DNA of 64,000 nucleotides from Pleurocapsa sp. CCALA 161 (GCF_003003995.1 NZ_PVWF01000007.1:21340-85339); one strand, 5' to 3'. Shown: positions 26,029-34,865, counted from the first letter of the stretch. Notes: generated from the letters alone by a model not told the origin. Made by a program: numbers and translations.

Positions 26029-26538
26029 ATGAAGAAAAATAGTTTTTTATACTATGTGTTGGTTGCATTGTTTTTATCGCCAGCTATATGTTTATTTGGC
26101 GTTATTTTTTTCGTTATTTTTAGCGTTATATTCCCCTCAAGTCCTAATAAGAATGAAGCAATAGAATTAACTGCTATTATATCTCATGATTATTTACCAG
26201 AATCATTTGAATTAGTTTATTCCAAACAGTATATGGAAGTATTATCAAGCAATATGTGTTTTGTCTTTCATTATCCAGATGGATATTATCCTGCATCTAA
26301 GAGTAAATTTAATTACTTAAATCAAAACCCAAATCTAGATAACGAAGATTTTTTATTCGATTTTCGACGGGAGGTAGAGTCAAAAGAAGGATGTGCTAAA
26401 TTTATTTCCAAGCTTAATAATGAAGATGCAAAGTTATTTACGGATCACGGTTTTCATCATGAGTATGGAAGAGGTTCAAAAATTTTCATTAATGATCAAG
26501 ATAACTTGATTATGTTTGAGGGTTATATATATGATTGA
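26029..26538 (+). CDS. Hypothetical single-span membrane protein
   Basis: The 169-residue product has one N-terminal membrane segment (LYYVLVALFLSPAICLFGVI, residues about 6-35) and a soluble, Asp/Asn/Phe-rich part with no motif I recognise. Base composition is clearly more A+T-rich than the flanking genes and no HIP1 octamer occurs inside, so a recent foreign origin is possible. ATG 26029 has no strong ribosome-binding site. It is a single gene between nadE and the NrtR-like gene. Confidence 0.55.
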   Translation: MKKNSFLYYVLVALFLSPAICLFGVIFFVIFSVIFPSSPNKNEAIELTAIISHDYLPESFELVYSKQYMEVLSSNMCFVFHYPDGYYPASKSKFNYLNQNPNLDNEDFLFDFRREVESKEGCAKFISKLNNEDAKLFTDHGFHHEYGRGSKIFINDQDNLIMFEGYIYD

Positions 26539-26605
26539 TCAATTTCAAGTTTTACGATGCTTCATTGGAAAAATATTTTCATCTTTATTTTATTATTAAT
26601 TAATT

Positions 26606-27352
26606 TTAAATAAATAACAAAGGTTTATCTTTTAAGGGTGCAAAAGCTTCTGAATCAAACTTGTATAAACTAGCTGGACGACCAGCGCCACGGCATACTT
26701 TTTTTCCTGTATCTGACAAAAACCCTAATTTTAATAAGCGAGAACGAAAATTGGAATAATCAGAAAAATGTTCGCCTAAAATTGTGCAGTAGAGTTGGTA
26801 AACTTCGTTTAAAGTAAACTCTGGTGGTAAGACATCAAAAGCAATAGGACTATATTGCAGCTTATTTTTTAGTCGATTCCAGCCATAATTAAGAATCTCA
26901 TCATGATCAAAAGCTAGGGGGGGAATTTCAGTTACTTTATACCAAGAAATATCATAATTTTTTTTATTGATGATTTTGGCTGCTTGATATCTTACTAAAG
27001 CAAAGTAACTAACAGATAGATATCTGACTCCGAAACTACTAGGATTTTCTCTGGGATCTCTGCCAGGATCGCCAAAAGAATATAGCTGTTCTAAATATAG
27101 ATTATCTACTTGAATTTTCTCAGCTAAGGTACGATAGGCAGCATCTGTCAATGATTCTCCTTGACGGACTAAAGTTCCTGGCAAACTCCAATAATGGTTA
27201 AAAGGATCTTCATTTCTTTTTCTTAAGAGAACTAGTACGCGGTTATAAGCCGTATCTACTGAAAAGATTACATTATCAACACCAACTTTAAAATCAGCTA
27301 GCTTTTTTAATTGACTATTATTTTTAGCTATGGTCTGAGAATTAATTTTCAT
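26606..27352 (-). CDS. nrtR: NrtR-like transcriptional regulator (degenerate Nudix plus winged helix)
   Basis: The 248-residue protein has a Nudix fold in residues about 20-160 and a C-terminal winged helix (FTLNEVYQLYCTILGEHFSD ... KVCRGAGRPASLYKF). The Nudix box is broken: the segment PGTLVRQGES...YRTLAEKIQV replaces the second Gly, the Glu of the RE pair and one Glu of the EE pair, so hydrolysis is unlikely. This is the architecture of NrtR, which senses ADP-ribose-type ligands and represses NAD genes; a family member occurs in Synechocystis. nadE as a close neighbour fits. No operator site was identified with confidence. Confidence 0.8.
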   Translation of the reverse strand: MKINSQTIAKNNSQLKKLADFKVGVDNVIFSVDTAYNRVLVLLRKRNEDPFNHYWSLPGTLVRQGESLTDAAYRTLAEKIQVDNLYLEQLYSFGDPGRDPRENPSSFGVRYLSVSYFALVRYQAAKIINKKNYDISWYKVTEIPPLAFDHDEILNYGWNRLKNKLQYSPIAFDVLPPEFTLNEVYQLYCTILGEHFSDYSNFRSRLLKLGFLSDTGKKVCRGAGRPASLYKFDSEAFAPLKDKPLLFI

Positions 27353-27444
27353 ATAAATTTTAAAATAAATATTTCACAAGGAAAAAAGAATAATATCTTA
27401 GTTTAAAAGCGATCGCTTTAGTTGAAGAAGATTAATAGCATCTT

Positions 27445-29796
27445 TTAATTATTGACCAGTAATTGTTGATTGATAGTAGACAAGGGTACTTGATAAAAAT
27501 ATTGCTGTTGAAAATTTTCTTCTTGGATTATTGATAAAAAAGAATCAAGACTATTATTTGAATTTATATCAATGTTGTTAGTAATTAAATCAAAGTAATA
27601 TTGATTTCCTTGTAATTTAGCTGTTAATCCTACATCAGATAATGCTTTTAACCCTAAATCAAAAGCGCGATCGCTTAAGTTTAATTTTGCCTGTATTTGT
27701 GATTTGGTTACTGATTTCTGGGTGCGACTAAGATATTTGGCAATACCCACTAGCTGCTGCCAAATAGCCATAGCATCTATTGAAGCTGCTTCATAAGCCA
27801 AAACCAAAGAGCGATCGCCTTTTAAAGCCTGTTGATACTCTCGGCAAATCTTGCCCCAGTTATCAGGACACTGTTGTAAAAAGCTAGCTTGTTCTGGGGG
27901 AACTTCTAAATTGTCTAATACTTGAGGAGTCGAACGGCGATCGATTAACTGATGTGTCTGATTTAATGCTGAATTCCTGCTAGAATCATTCGCTGCTAAA
28001 CCGAGAGTAACTAAGCGGATTTCATAGCGTTTACTAAAGGTATTAAAGTCTAATTCGGCGATCGCATCCCACTTTCCTGTTACAGGAATTTCATCTTTAT
28101 AATGTCCCCACCATAGTCCAGGAAATCCTTGATTACTGGAGTCATCCCCAATCTGAAACGTGGTTTTGATATATTCAATTTTTTGACCGCGATTATCTTG
28201 AATATTTTTATTCCAAGGGTTTTTAAACCAGCAGTCTTTAATTAGCAGTTTAGGGACAGGATTACCCATGCCATAGGGTTCAAGCTGTCTTAACTCCTTG
28301 AATAAATCTTCCCCCAGATCTGCCACAGTAACCACTAGATCAATATCTATCTGGGGCATCATCTCAGCTATATTAGTCTGTTGTCGTAGTTGTTGATTTA
28401 TTCCCTCTCTAAATAAATCTAGATTTGCCAAAGGTAAACTTAACCCCGCAGCAAAGGGATGTCCTCCAAAACGATGCAGTAAATTGGATTGGGATTTAAC
28501 TAGTTGATAGAGATCGATGCCGTTAACGGATCTTGCAGATCCCCGTGCCATGATTTCATGAGGAGTAGGGGCGTTTCGCGCGATGCCAAGCGAGTCTTTT
28601 AGGGAAACGTCCCTACTCAACAACACCGTTGGGCGACCATATTCTTGGGCAATTTGTCCCGCAGCCAAACCCAATACCCCACCCTGCCATTGAGGATCTT
28701 CGAGGACAATGACCGAGGTAGTCGATAAATCTAGCTGTTCTAACTTTTTCGTGACTTGCTTAATAGTGTCTTTCTGTAATGATTTACGACGAGCATTAGC
28801 CAATTCTGCTTCTTCGGCTAGATAATTACAGCGCTGCTCATCCTTACTAGTAAGTAACTCTACACAAAAACTAGCATCACCGTGAATCCGACTGACAGCA
28901 TTAATTCTTGGCCCTAAACCAAAAGAAATATCCGTCGGGCGATCGCCATTGCGTTTACATAAATCTAATAACTTAGCTACTCCAGGGCGAGTCATCGTCG
29001 CAGGATTCACCTGTTTTCTAAGCTGCTGAATTCCTACCTGTGCCAGATAACGACAGTCTCCTTTTAACTCCACCAGATCGGCAATCAAACCAATCGCCAC
29101 TAAATCTAATAAATTCTCAATCGGCTGAAGAGGCAGATCGGGCAATGCCTCATACAGCGCCTCAACTAACTTGTAGGCGACTGCTACCCCAGAAAGATTA
29201 TACAGAGGATGAGATTGCTCAAAATAACGAGGATTAATAATTGCCGTAACTTCAGGACGAGTATCAGGCAGAGTATGATGATCGGTGATAATAATCTCAA
29301 TACCTAATGACCTAGCGTAGGCAATCTCTTCTAAATTGGTGCTACCCGTATCGCAAGTAACAATTAACTTGGTTTCCGCCGAACCTAATCTAGCTATTCC
29401 TGGACAATTCAAGCCATGGGATTCCGTCATTCGATTGGGAATATAGTAGTCAAGCTGCAAATGCTGAGGGAAAAACTGTCCTAAACCATCCCATAAAACA
29501 CTAGTAGAAGTAATCCCATCCGCATCAAAATCTCCCCAAATCGTGACTTTCTCAGCGCGATCTCGTGCCTGTTTTAATCGAGCGATCGCCCATTCCATCT
29601 CCATCCCAAACGCAGAAGCATTAGTAGGTTGATATAAAGCCGCATCTAAAAACCCTGGCAACTGATCTAAATCTCTAATTCCTCTTTGCCATAGCAGTTG
29701 GGCGCAATATTTACTATCTCTGCCTGTAATTTGCTGCACTCCTTGAACAAACTCCCAAGGCGCTATTGATGTCGGTAAATGCCACTTCTCTTTCAT
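27445..29796 (-). CDS. recJ: Single-stranded-DNA-specific exonuclease RecJ
   Basis: The 783-residue enzyme degrades single-stranded DNA 5' to 3' in recombination and repair. DHH-family metal ligands are in IWGDFDADGITS near residue 83, VTCDTGSTN and IIITDHHTLPDTRP near residue 172. The DHHA1 substrate region includes QWQGGVLGLAAGQIAQEYGR and GSARSVNGIDLYQLV. Between those two blocks a surface loop carries an in-frame 52-bp palindromic element (residues about 394-411). A C-terminal extension of some 150 residues after the OB domain is typical of cyanobacterial RecJ. Start ATG 29796; no operon partner. Confidence 0.95.
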   Translation of the reverse strand: MKEKWHLPTSIAPWEFVQGVQQITGRDSKYCAQLLWQRGIRDLDQLPGFLDAALYQPTNASAFGMEMEWAIARLKQARDRAEKVTIWGDFDADGITSTSVLWDGLGQFFPQHLQLDYYIPNRMTESHGLNCPGIARLGSAETKLIVTCDTGSTNLEEIAYARSLGIEIIITDHHTLPDTRPEVTAIINPRYFEQSHPLYNLSGVAVAYKLVEALYEALPDLPLQPIENLLDLVAIGLIADLVELKGDCRYLAQVGIQQLRKQVNPATMTRPGVAKLLDLCKRNGDRPTDISFGLGPRINAVSRIHGDASFCVELLTSKDEQRCNYLAEEAELANARRKSLQKDTIKQVTKKLEQLDLSTTSVIVLEDPQWQGGVLGLAAGQIAQEYGRPTVLLSRDVSLKDSLGIARNAPTPHEIMARGSARSVNGIDLYQLVKSQSNLLHRFGGHPFAAGLSLPLANLDLFREGINQQLRQQTNIAEMMPQIDIDLVVTVADLGEDLFKELRQLEPYGMGNPVPKLLIKDCWFKNPWNKNIQDNRGQKIEYIKTTFQIGDDSSNQGFPGLWWGHYKDEIPVTGKWDAIAELDFNTFSKRYEIRLVTLGLAANDSSRNSALNQTHQLIDRRSTPQVLDNLEVPPEQASFLQQCPDNWGKICREYQQALKGDRSLVLAYEAASIDAMAIWQQLVGIAKYLSRTQKSVTKSQIQAKLNLSDRAFDLGLKALSDVGLTAKLQGNQYYFDLITNNIDINSNNSLDSFLSIIQEENFQQQYFYQVPLSTINQQLLVNN
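28565..28616 (-). repeat. 52-bp palindromic element inserted in frame within recJ
   Basis: Second copy of the element found in putA at 9717-9768, with 47 of 52 bases identical. In the recJ reading direction it encodes RDVSLKDSLGIARNAPT, the same frame as the putA copy (RGVSLKDSLRIERNAPT). It falls between VLLS and the GSARS motif, where RecJ proteins normally have a short loop. Confidence 0.85.
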
Positions 29797-29919
29797 TAGT
29801 TACTAATTATCAAGTTATTCACCAGCGATCGCTAAACCTAGAATGTTGATCTTAACGGCTGTATATATCAAATTACCCTAGATATATAGAAATTAATCAT
29901 TTAAAACCGCTTCGCGGTT

Positions 29920-29947
29920 AGCTCTAAGCCGTAAGCTGTCAGCTAAC
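29920..29947. repeat. Heptamer tandem array (AGCTNNA type)
   Basis: Four degenerate units: AGCTCTA, AGCCGTA, AGCTGTC, AGCTAAC. It is preceded by the small palindrome AACCGCTTCGCGGTT at 29906-29920. It lies in the spacer upstream of recJ. No gene is seen in 29797-30024. Confidence 0.6.
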
Positions 29948-30024
29948 ATAGTAGGGGATTTAACCTCCACTATGTCTTATTCCACTTAAATTTGTGGAGA
30001 AATTAAACTAGGCTTATAGCTTTG

Positions 30025-30436
30025 TTAAACCTCGATCAATTGAGCGATTTGATGGCGAGCGTTGGCGATCGACTCTGCTAGTTTTTTCCCACCAAACTCA
30101 TCATTCTCAACATTAACGAAGGTGATGTCAGTAATGCCAATAAATCCGAAGATCGTTCTTAAATAAGGATTTTGATATATTCATTTCCTCGTTGCGCTCA
30201 CCAGGTTCAAATCCAGCATCACCTCGCGCTGTGATAATATACATTTTCTTCCCCAATACTAGCGGTTTATGAGGATTTGCAGAATCCTCTGGTTCAAACG
30301 CAAAGGTTCGCCCTACTCTCACTAGTTGGTCGATGTAAGCCTTAAACGTACTGGGAACGCTGAAATTGTCCATAGGAACACCAATGACGTAGATGTCGGC
30401 AGCTAAAAATTCATCGACCAAGCGATCGCTTGGCAA
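30025..30436 (-). pseudogene. azoR: FMN-dependent NADH-azoreductase remnant
   Basis: The minus strand encodes LVDEFLAADIYVIGVPMDNF and STFKAYIDQLVRVGRTFAFE, the central part of AzoR, then GKKMYIITARGDAG. The matching C-terminus (NPYLRTIFGFIGITDITFVN ... ANARHQIAQLIEV, stop at 30025) is in another frame, so a one-base shift occurred near 30165-30185. About the first 70 residues, with the FMN-binding start, are missing; the frame begins at the HIP1 octamer at 30422-30429, where an AraC fragment on the other strand also begins. The gene is clearly dead. Confidence 0.85.
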
Positions 30437-30617
30437 GCCTCCATATCAATACTTACTCCAACAACGCATCGAACGAGCAAAGCAGTTGTTAAAGCAAACA
30501 GACAAATCAATTGTAAATATTGCCTTTACCTGTGGTTTTAGCAGTCACAGCCATCTAAGCAAACAATTTCGTCAACTTACAGGCATGACACCCAAAGCCT
30601 TCAGAACAACCTACTAA
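30432..30617 (+). pseudogene. AraC-family regulator, C-terminal helix-turn-helix remnant
   Basis: The frame encodes PPYQYLLQQRIERAKQLL, then SIVNIAFTCGFSSHSHLSKQ and FRQLTGMTPKAFR, which is the second half of the AraC/XylS DNA-binding domain. The first helix-turn-helix and the whole sensor domain are absent. It is fused head to head with the azoreductase remnant at a HIP1 site. AraC regulators are often divergent from the enzyme gene they control, so the pair probably once formed such a unit. The stop overlaps the stop of cobS by four bases. Confidence 0.85.
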
Positions 30618-31399
30618 AACGCCGTCAGCAAGCATAAAATCAAAACCTCGCTCCATTCAACTACTGCGCCATAAGTATCCCCTGTATGCCCTCCTAGCTG
30701 CCTGTAAAACCAATAGCCTGTTAACAGGGCGATCGCGATATTCCCCCCAACAATCAAACCTATTTGCCACCAGGATAAGTAATCTACCGTCAGCCACAAG
30801 CCACTAAAACAAAGTAAAACCACCAAGCCTAATAAAATATCTTGGGGTAAGCGCAAATTCTCTTGATGAAATGAACCCTTGCCTGTAGCTCTAAGGTAAG
30901 GATAAAAAGCGATCGCGCAAACTTGTCCCCATCTCGCCCAACCTGTCGCCGAAAGTAATACCAACCACAAAGGCAAAGACATCTCACTCAGAGTTACGGT
31001 TTTAAGCAAGAGAATAATTATGGCGGCGATCGCCCCGAAAGCTCCTGTAGCACTATCCTTCATCACCTCCAAACGACGTTCAGGACTAGTTACCGACAAA
31101 CCATCTGCGGTATCCATCGCCCCATCAAGATGTAGCCCGCCTGTAACCCAAACCCAAACCGCTACAGTTAAGGCATTACAAGTTAAATCAGGTATCCTCA
31201 TTTTGATTGTGCTGACAAAAAGAAACAGGATTAAGCCAATCACCAATCCCACCAGCGGACACCAACGAGCAATCCTAGACCAGTTATTCGTCCATTTAGC
31301 TGGCAATGGTATAACTGTATAAAATATTACTCCACTGGCAAATGACGTGATTACGTCTGTAAGATACGACCAAATGTTATTAATAGGTATTTTGAACAA
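30614..31399 (-). CDS. cobS: Adenosylcobinamide-GDP ribazoletransferase
   Basis: The 261-residue integral membrane protein joins adenosylcobinamide-GDP to alpha-ribazole, the last step of cobalamin synthesis. Family features are FYTVIPLP near residue 26, PLVGLVIG near residue 49, and GGLHLDGAMDTADGLSVTSP near residue 88 with Asp-rich metal ligands, followed by MKDSATGAFGAIAAI and the late GGHTGDTYGAVVEWSE motif. Several hydrophobic helices are present. The start appears to be TTG at 31399. cobO lies elsewhere in the window, so cobalamin genes are scattered. Confidence 0.93.
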   Translation of the reverse strand: MFKIPINNIWSYLTDVITSFASGVIFYTVIPLPAKWTNNWSRIARWCPLVGLVIGLILFLFVSTIKMRIPDLTCNALTVAVWVWVTGGLHLDGAMDTADGLSVTSPERRLEVMKDSATGAFGAIAAIIILLLKTVTLSEMSLPLWLVLLSATGWARWGQVCAIAFYPYLRATGKGSFHQENLRLPQDILLGLVVLLCFSGLWLTVDYLSWWQIGLIVGGNIAIALLTGYWFYRQLGGHTGDTYGAVVEWSEVLILCLLTAF

Positions 31400-31540
31400 G
31401 AAAAAATATTTGCTTAAAATTTGATTAAATATGTGGGGAATGTTGGGCTAATATTGTTTCATAAGCTACTTTATTTTTACGGCATATTTCTTACAACAAA
31501 ATATTTAGCTAGGTAATTTGACACTTCAAATATACTTCTT

Positions 31541-31987
31541 ATGAGCAAACATCAAGCCATGGAATCGCTACCCGCTCCCTGTATTGTAGATGAAGGCATT
31601 GTCATCAACCAAGATGATATGAAACGCTTATTGACTGATTTATGTCATGTTCAATATATCCATAAAATTAGTGGTCAAAAAACTAGTCAAGGCAAAGGAT
31701 ATATTCAAGAAATATTTAGCGACTACAATCAGTCTACATTGATTGCTAATCAAAAAATCTATATCAATATTCAGAGTTTTGATTATCTTCATCTCAGTAA
31801 ATCTACTGATGGCGAAGCTTGTTTTAATTTAGTCCAAGACAATCGCCAACTTAGTCTAATTCCCATTTGCCGTAACACTCAACCTCAAGCGATCGCCAAA
31901 AATATTGATGCCGATACCATAGAGGCGATGGTAACGGACGTTTTAACTGCTCGTTTAGATGTTCAGCTTGATGATGATGACTTTTAG
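31541..31987 (+). CDS. Conserved hypothetical protein upstream of tgt
   Basis: The 148-residue soluble protein (MSKHQAMESLPAPCIVDEG ... DIDADTIEAMVTDVL) ends in an acidic tail of five Asp. It has no domain I can name. The central part (YIQEIFSDYNQSTLIANQKI and YINIQSFDYLHLS) looks like a beta-rich fold. It lies 52 bases before tgt, with a heptamer array in between, so it may be co-transcribed with it. Start ATG 31541. Confidence 0.65.
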   Translation: MSKHQAMESLPAPCIVDEGIVINQDDMKRLLTDLCHVQYIHKISGQKTSQGKGYIQEIFSDYNQSTLIANQKIYINIQSFDYLHLSKSTDGEACFNLVQDNRQLSLIPICRNTQPQAIAKNIDADTIEAMVTDVLTARLDVQLDDDDF

Positions 31988-31990
31988 GGT

Positions 31991-32025
31991 GGCTATAAGC
32001 TGTAAGCTATAGGCTATAAGCTAAG
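31991..32025. repeat. Heptamer tandem array (AGCTNNA type)
   Basis: Five units with period seven: GGCTATA, AGCTGTA, AGCTATA, GGCTATA, AGCTAAG. It fills the spacer just upstream of the tgt start codon. Confidence 0.7.
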
Positions 32026-32039
32026 AAAAAAGGTTAATC

Positions 32040-33155
32040 GTGGGATTTTCATTTGCATGTCAGGCTAACTGTAGCCATACTCAAGCGCGGGCGGGAGTAT
32101 TTCATACTCCTCATGGGATTGTTGAGACACCAAGATTTATGCCTGTTGGCACTTTAGCTACGGTTAAGGGCGTAATCCCGCAACAGCTTGAGGCTGCTAA
32201 TTCGCAAATGATTTTGGCTAATACCTACCATCTTCATCTTCAGCCAGGGGAAGATATAGTCAGAGAAGCGGGAGGGTTACATCGTTTTATGGCGTGGAAT
32301 AAACCTATTCTCACCGATTCAGGAGGGTTTCAGGTTTTTAGCTTGAGCGAAATGCGTAAAGTAAGCGAAGAAGGAGTTATTTTTAAGTCTCCTCGTGACG
32401 GTAGCACGATCAACATTACCCCAGAGCGTTCAATTCAGATTCAGAATGCTTTGGGGGCAGACGTGATTATGGCGTTTGATGAATGTCCCCCAGCGGATGC
32501 GACTAAAGAACAGGTTCAGGCTGCAACAGATCGTAGTTATCGGTGGTTAAAAAGATGTGTTGCCCAACATCAAAATACGGCTCGCCAAGCTTTATTTGGC
32601 ATTGTTCAGGGAGGAATACATTTAGATCTTCGGCAAAAAGCCGTCGAACAGCTAGCTGAATTGGATCTACCTGGTTATGCTATTGGTGGGGTGAGCGTCG
32701 GCGAAGATCCGCAATTGATCAACGCCACGGTGCGCCATACTGCTCCTTTATTACCTGCCAATAAACCCCGCTATCTAATGGGGGTGGGAACCTATCGAGA
32801 AATGGCTCAGGCGATCGCCTCAGGGATAGATTTATTTGACTGTGTGATTCCTACTCGTTTAGGTCGTCATGGTGCTGCTTTAATTCGCGGTAAACGGACT
32901 AATATCAAAAATGCCACCTATAAGCGAGACTATCGACCCCTGGATGAAACCTGCTCTTGTTATGCCTGTCAGAATTTTAGCCGTGCTTATCTTAACCATA
33001 TGCTGCGATCGCAAGAAATGGTAGGCTACATTATGCTCTCTCTCCACAACATTACGGAATTAATTCGTTTTACCCAAGAAATTCGCGAGGCTATTTTCAA
33101 GGGAACTTTTGCCACCGATTTTGCTCATTGGCTTAATGATGAAGCTGATAACTAA
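32040..33155 (+). CDS. tgt: tRNA-guanine transglycosylase
   Basis: The 371-residue enzyme exchanges guanine-34 for a queuosine precursor in tRNAs with GUN anticodons. The catalytic Asp is in [19 protein letters not shown] (near residue 90), with [10 protein letters not shown] and the second acidic residue in [15 protein letters not shown] (near residue 265). The zinc site is [16 protein letters not shown] near residue 307. Start GTG 32040 gives the expected N-terminus ([20 protein letters not shown]). Length is standard. Confidence 0.97.
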   Translation: MGFSFACQANCSHTQARAGVFHTPHGIVETPRFMPVGTLATVKGVIPQQLEAANSQMILANTYHLHLQPGEDIVREAGGLHRFMAWNKPILTDSGGFQVFSLSEMRKVSEEGVIFKSPRDGSTINITPERSIQIQNALGADVIMAFDECPPADATKEQVQAATDRSYRWLKRCVAQHQNTARQALFGIVQGGIHLDLRQKAVEQLAELDLPGYAIGGVSVGEDPQLINATVRHTAPLLPANKPRYLMGVGTYREMAQAIASGIDLFDCVIPTRLGRHGAALIRGKRTNIKNATYKRDYRPLDETCSCYACQNFSRAYLNHMLRSQEMVGYIMLSLHNITELIRFTQEIREAIFKGTFATDFAHWLNDEADN

Positions 33156-33192
33156 TCTCGGTATGAAGCGCGAAAAAGCACGAAACTTGGCG

Positions 33193-33275
33193 CTACTACC
33201 TACTACCTACTACCTACTACCTACTACCTATTTGCGAAGCTTATCCTTTAGGACTACCTACTACCTACTACCTAT
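33193..33275. repeat. Two CTACTAC heptamer arrays flanking a short palindromic module
   Basis: Five perfect CTACTAC units occupy 33193-33227; about two and a half more occupy 33254-33275. Between them lies TTTGCGAAGCTTATCCTTTA, a module seen in other repeats here. The second array contains the stop codon (33268-33270) of the convergent response-regulator gene. Confidence 0.85.
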
Positions 33276-34446
33276 TTCCCAAATGCTCAACAATCTTTTG
33301 CACTAGTTCATCAGCATCAACGGTTTTACGTAAAAAGTCGGATGAGCCGGCCATTCTTGCTCTGAAGCGATCGATTAGTCCTGAATTGCTAGTTAGAAAA
33401 ATAATTGGTGTTTGGGCAAATTCTGGATATTGTCGCAGTTTGGCGCATAAATCATATCCGCTAATTGTAGGCATAACAATATCTAAAAAAATCAGATCTG
33501 GTTGACTACTGATTAAAACCCTAGCTGCATCACGAGGATCGTTAACTGCCAAAAAGCGATAGCCAGCCATACCAATAATTTGCTCCATCAAATGAGAAAC
33601 CATCGGACTATCATCAACACAAGCAATTAAAGGACGATCTTGATGCTCATAATTCTCTTGGTGAGGACTGATTATTTCTAGCAAGTCGGGAATATCAACT
33701 AAACCGAAAATACCTGACTGAATATACGGCAAGAGAGAGCAGATTACTTGTAAGGGGGAAGTTCTTAACTGAACAGATAAATCTCTTAGAGTCCTATTAC
33801 CATTGAGTAGTTTACACAGACTTTGATAAGCAGAAATCGAAGTTTTTTCTTGAAGCTGTTTGGGTTGAAGGATTACAGGAGCCATGTTGGGCAGACGATC
33901 TGTCACTTGAGCCTCTTGCCAGCACGACCAAACTTGCTCTAGTTGAGTGATTACACTCTGGGGTTGAATTAATTCTAAAGTTGGTACTAAAACATTGTCT
34001 TGGTTAAGACGACAAATAACTTGTTTTGCTTGGGTTAGATCAAAAATAATCTCACTAACGACAAAAGCGATCGCATTTTTAGCCTGCTGAGGGGTAATCG
34101 TTTGCCGATCAACCCAGTCGGCTAGTTGCTCATATTCCCAAATATTATCACTTAAGTCTGCTCTGCGCTGCGTAAGTTCTGCTTGTAGATTTGAAAGCTG
34201 AAAAGGAACTTGCGGCAAGTTTAAAATTAGATTCCGTTGCCACCGTCGAATTGGATGGACACCTCCTGTGGCGTAGACAATATCTCCTAAATAAAGATAA
34301 ACGTGCCATTCCTGTTCTTTGAGAGGATCGCTAAAGGTTAACTTTCCACTCAGATGTGCCTCTTGCAGGGAAATAAACAGTTTGATCTGCTTGGCAACAG
34401 TAAATTCACGAATGATTAAATTGTTAGAAGTATTTTTGGGACTCAT
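33268..34446 (-). CDS. PatA-like response regulator (DUF4388-type N-terminus plus receiver)
   Basis: The protein of about 392 residues has an N-terminal PatA-type region (KLFISLQEAHLSGKLTF and WHVYLYLGDIVYATGGVHPI), a helical middle, and a C-terminal receiver domain: ACVDDSPMVSHLMEQI with acidic pocket, phospho-acceptor Asp in PDLIFLDIVMPTISG, then FLTSN and the Lys in DFLRKTVD. Cyanobacterial relatives act in phototaxis (PixG, TaxP1) or pattern formation (PatA). I place the start at ATG 34446 (MSPKNTSNN), which overlaps the mutT stop as ATGA, rather than in the longer frame to 34551. Its last codons lie in a heptamer array. Confidence 0.88.
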   Translation of the reverse strand: MSPKNTSNNLIIREFTVAKQIKLFISLQEAHLSGKLTFSDPLKEQEWHVYLYLGDIVYATGGVHPIRRWQRNLILNLPQVPFQLSNLQAELTQRRADLSDNIWEYEQLADWVDRQTITPQQAKNAIAFVVSEIIFDLTQAKQVICRLNQDNVLVPTLELIQPQSVITQLEQVWSCWQEAQVTDRLPNMAPVILQPKQLQEKTSISAYQSLCKLLNGNRTLRDLSVQLRTSPLQVICSLLPYIQSGIFGLVDIPDLLEIISPHQENYEHQDRPLIACVDDSPMVSHLMEQIIGMAGYRFLAVNDPRDAARVLISSQPDLIFLDIVMPTISGYDLCAKLRQYPEFAQTPIIFLTSNSGLIDRFRARMAGSSDFLRKTVDADELVQKIVEHLGNR

Positions 34447-34865
34447 TTGCTTATGCCCCTTTGCTGAAGAAGATTGATTATTTGGATATTGGCTGAAGGA
34501 AATTGGTATTGATTCATTTGGGCAGGTTTTACCCATTGAATCTCTTCGCACTCCAGAGTTTTTGCTTGACCGCTTAAATATTGGCAGTCATGAACATATA
34601 AGGTCACATTAAAAGTTTTATAGGTATGAGTAATTGTTGTCAAGCGATCGCCTACTGCAATCTCAATATCTAATTCTTCTTTAACTTCACGCTGAATACA
34701 TTCTTCAACGGTTTCTCCTAGCTCAATTTTGCCCCCAGGAAACTCCCATAATCCACCCATTTCTCCTGATTGTTTTCGCCGATCTATCAGAATTTTTCCC
34801 TGCTGATTCTTGATTACAGCTACTCCAATCTGTTTGTTTGTCAGAGGAAGTGAGGTTAATGGCAT
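34443..34865 (-). CDS. mutT: 8-oxo-dGTP diphosphatase MutT (Nudix hydrolase)
   Basis: The 140-residue enzyme cleans oxidised dGTP from the nucleotide pool. The Nudix box is complete: GGKIELGETVEECIQREVKE followed by ELDI, near residues 44-67. The approach GGLWEFPGG is typical of MutT. It is translationally coupled to the PatA-like regulator by a four-base overlap. Start ATG 34865. Confidence 0.92.
   Translation of the reverse strand: MPLTSLPLTNKQIGVAVIKNQQGKILIDRRKQSGEMGGLWEFPGGKIELGETVEECIQREVKEELDIEIAVGDRLTTITHTYKTFNVTLYVHDCQYLSGQAKTLECEEIQWVKPAQMNQYQFPSANIQIINLLQQRGISK

Noticed and set aside
30190..30230. tRNA-like GGTTCAAATCC word
   Set aside because: It lies inside the azoreductase remnant and codes for part of the EPGER segment; no cloverleaf can be formed around it.
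30614..31540. Cobalamin riboswitch near cobS
   Set aside because: The upstream region is short and A+T-rich and shows no conserved B12-box-like element that I can see; the same holds upstream of cobO.
33193..33275. CRISPR-like array
   Set aside because: Units are seven bases without spacers. No array in the window has 25-40-base repeats with unique spacers, and there are no cas genes.
33109..33306. Frame with repeated LLPTTY residues
   Set aside because: It merely translates the CTACTAC heptamer arrays after tgt and overlaps two real genes.
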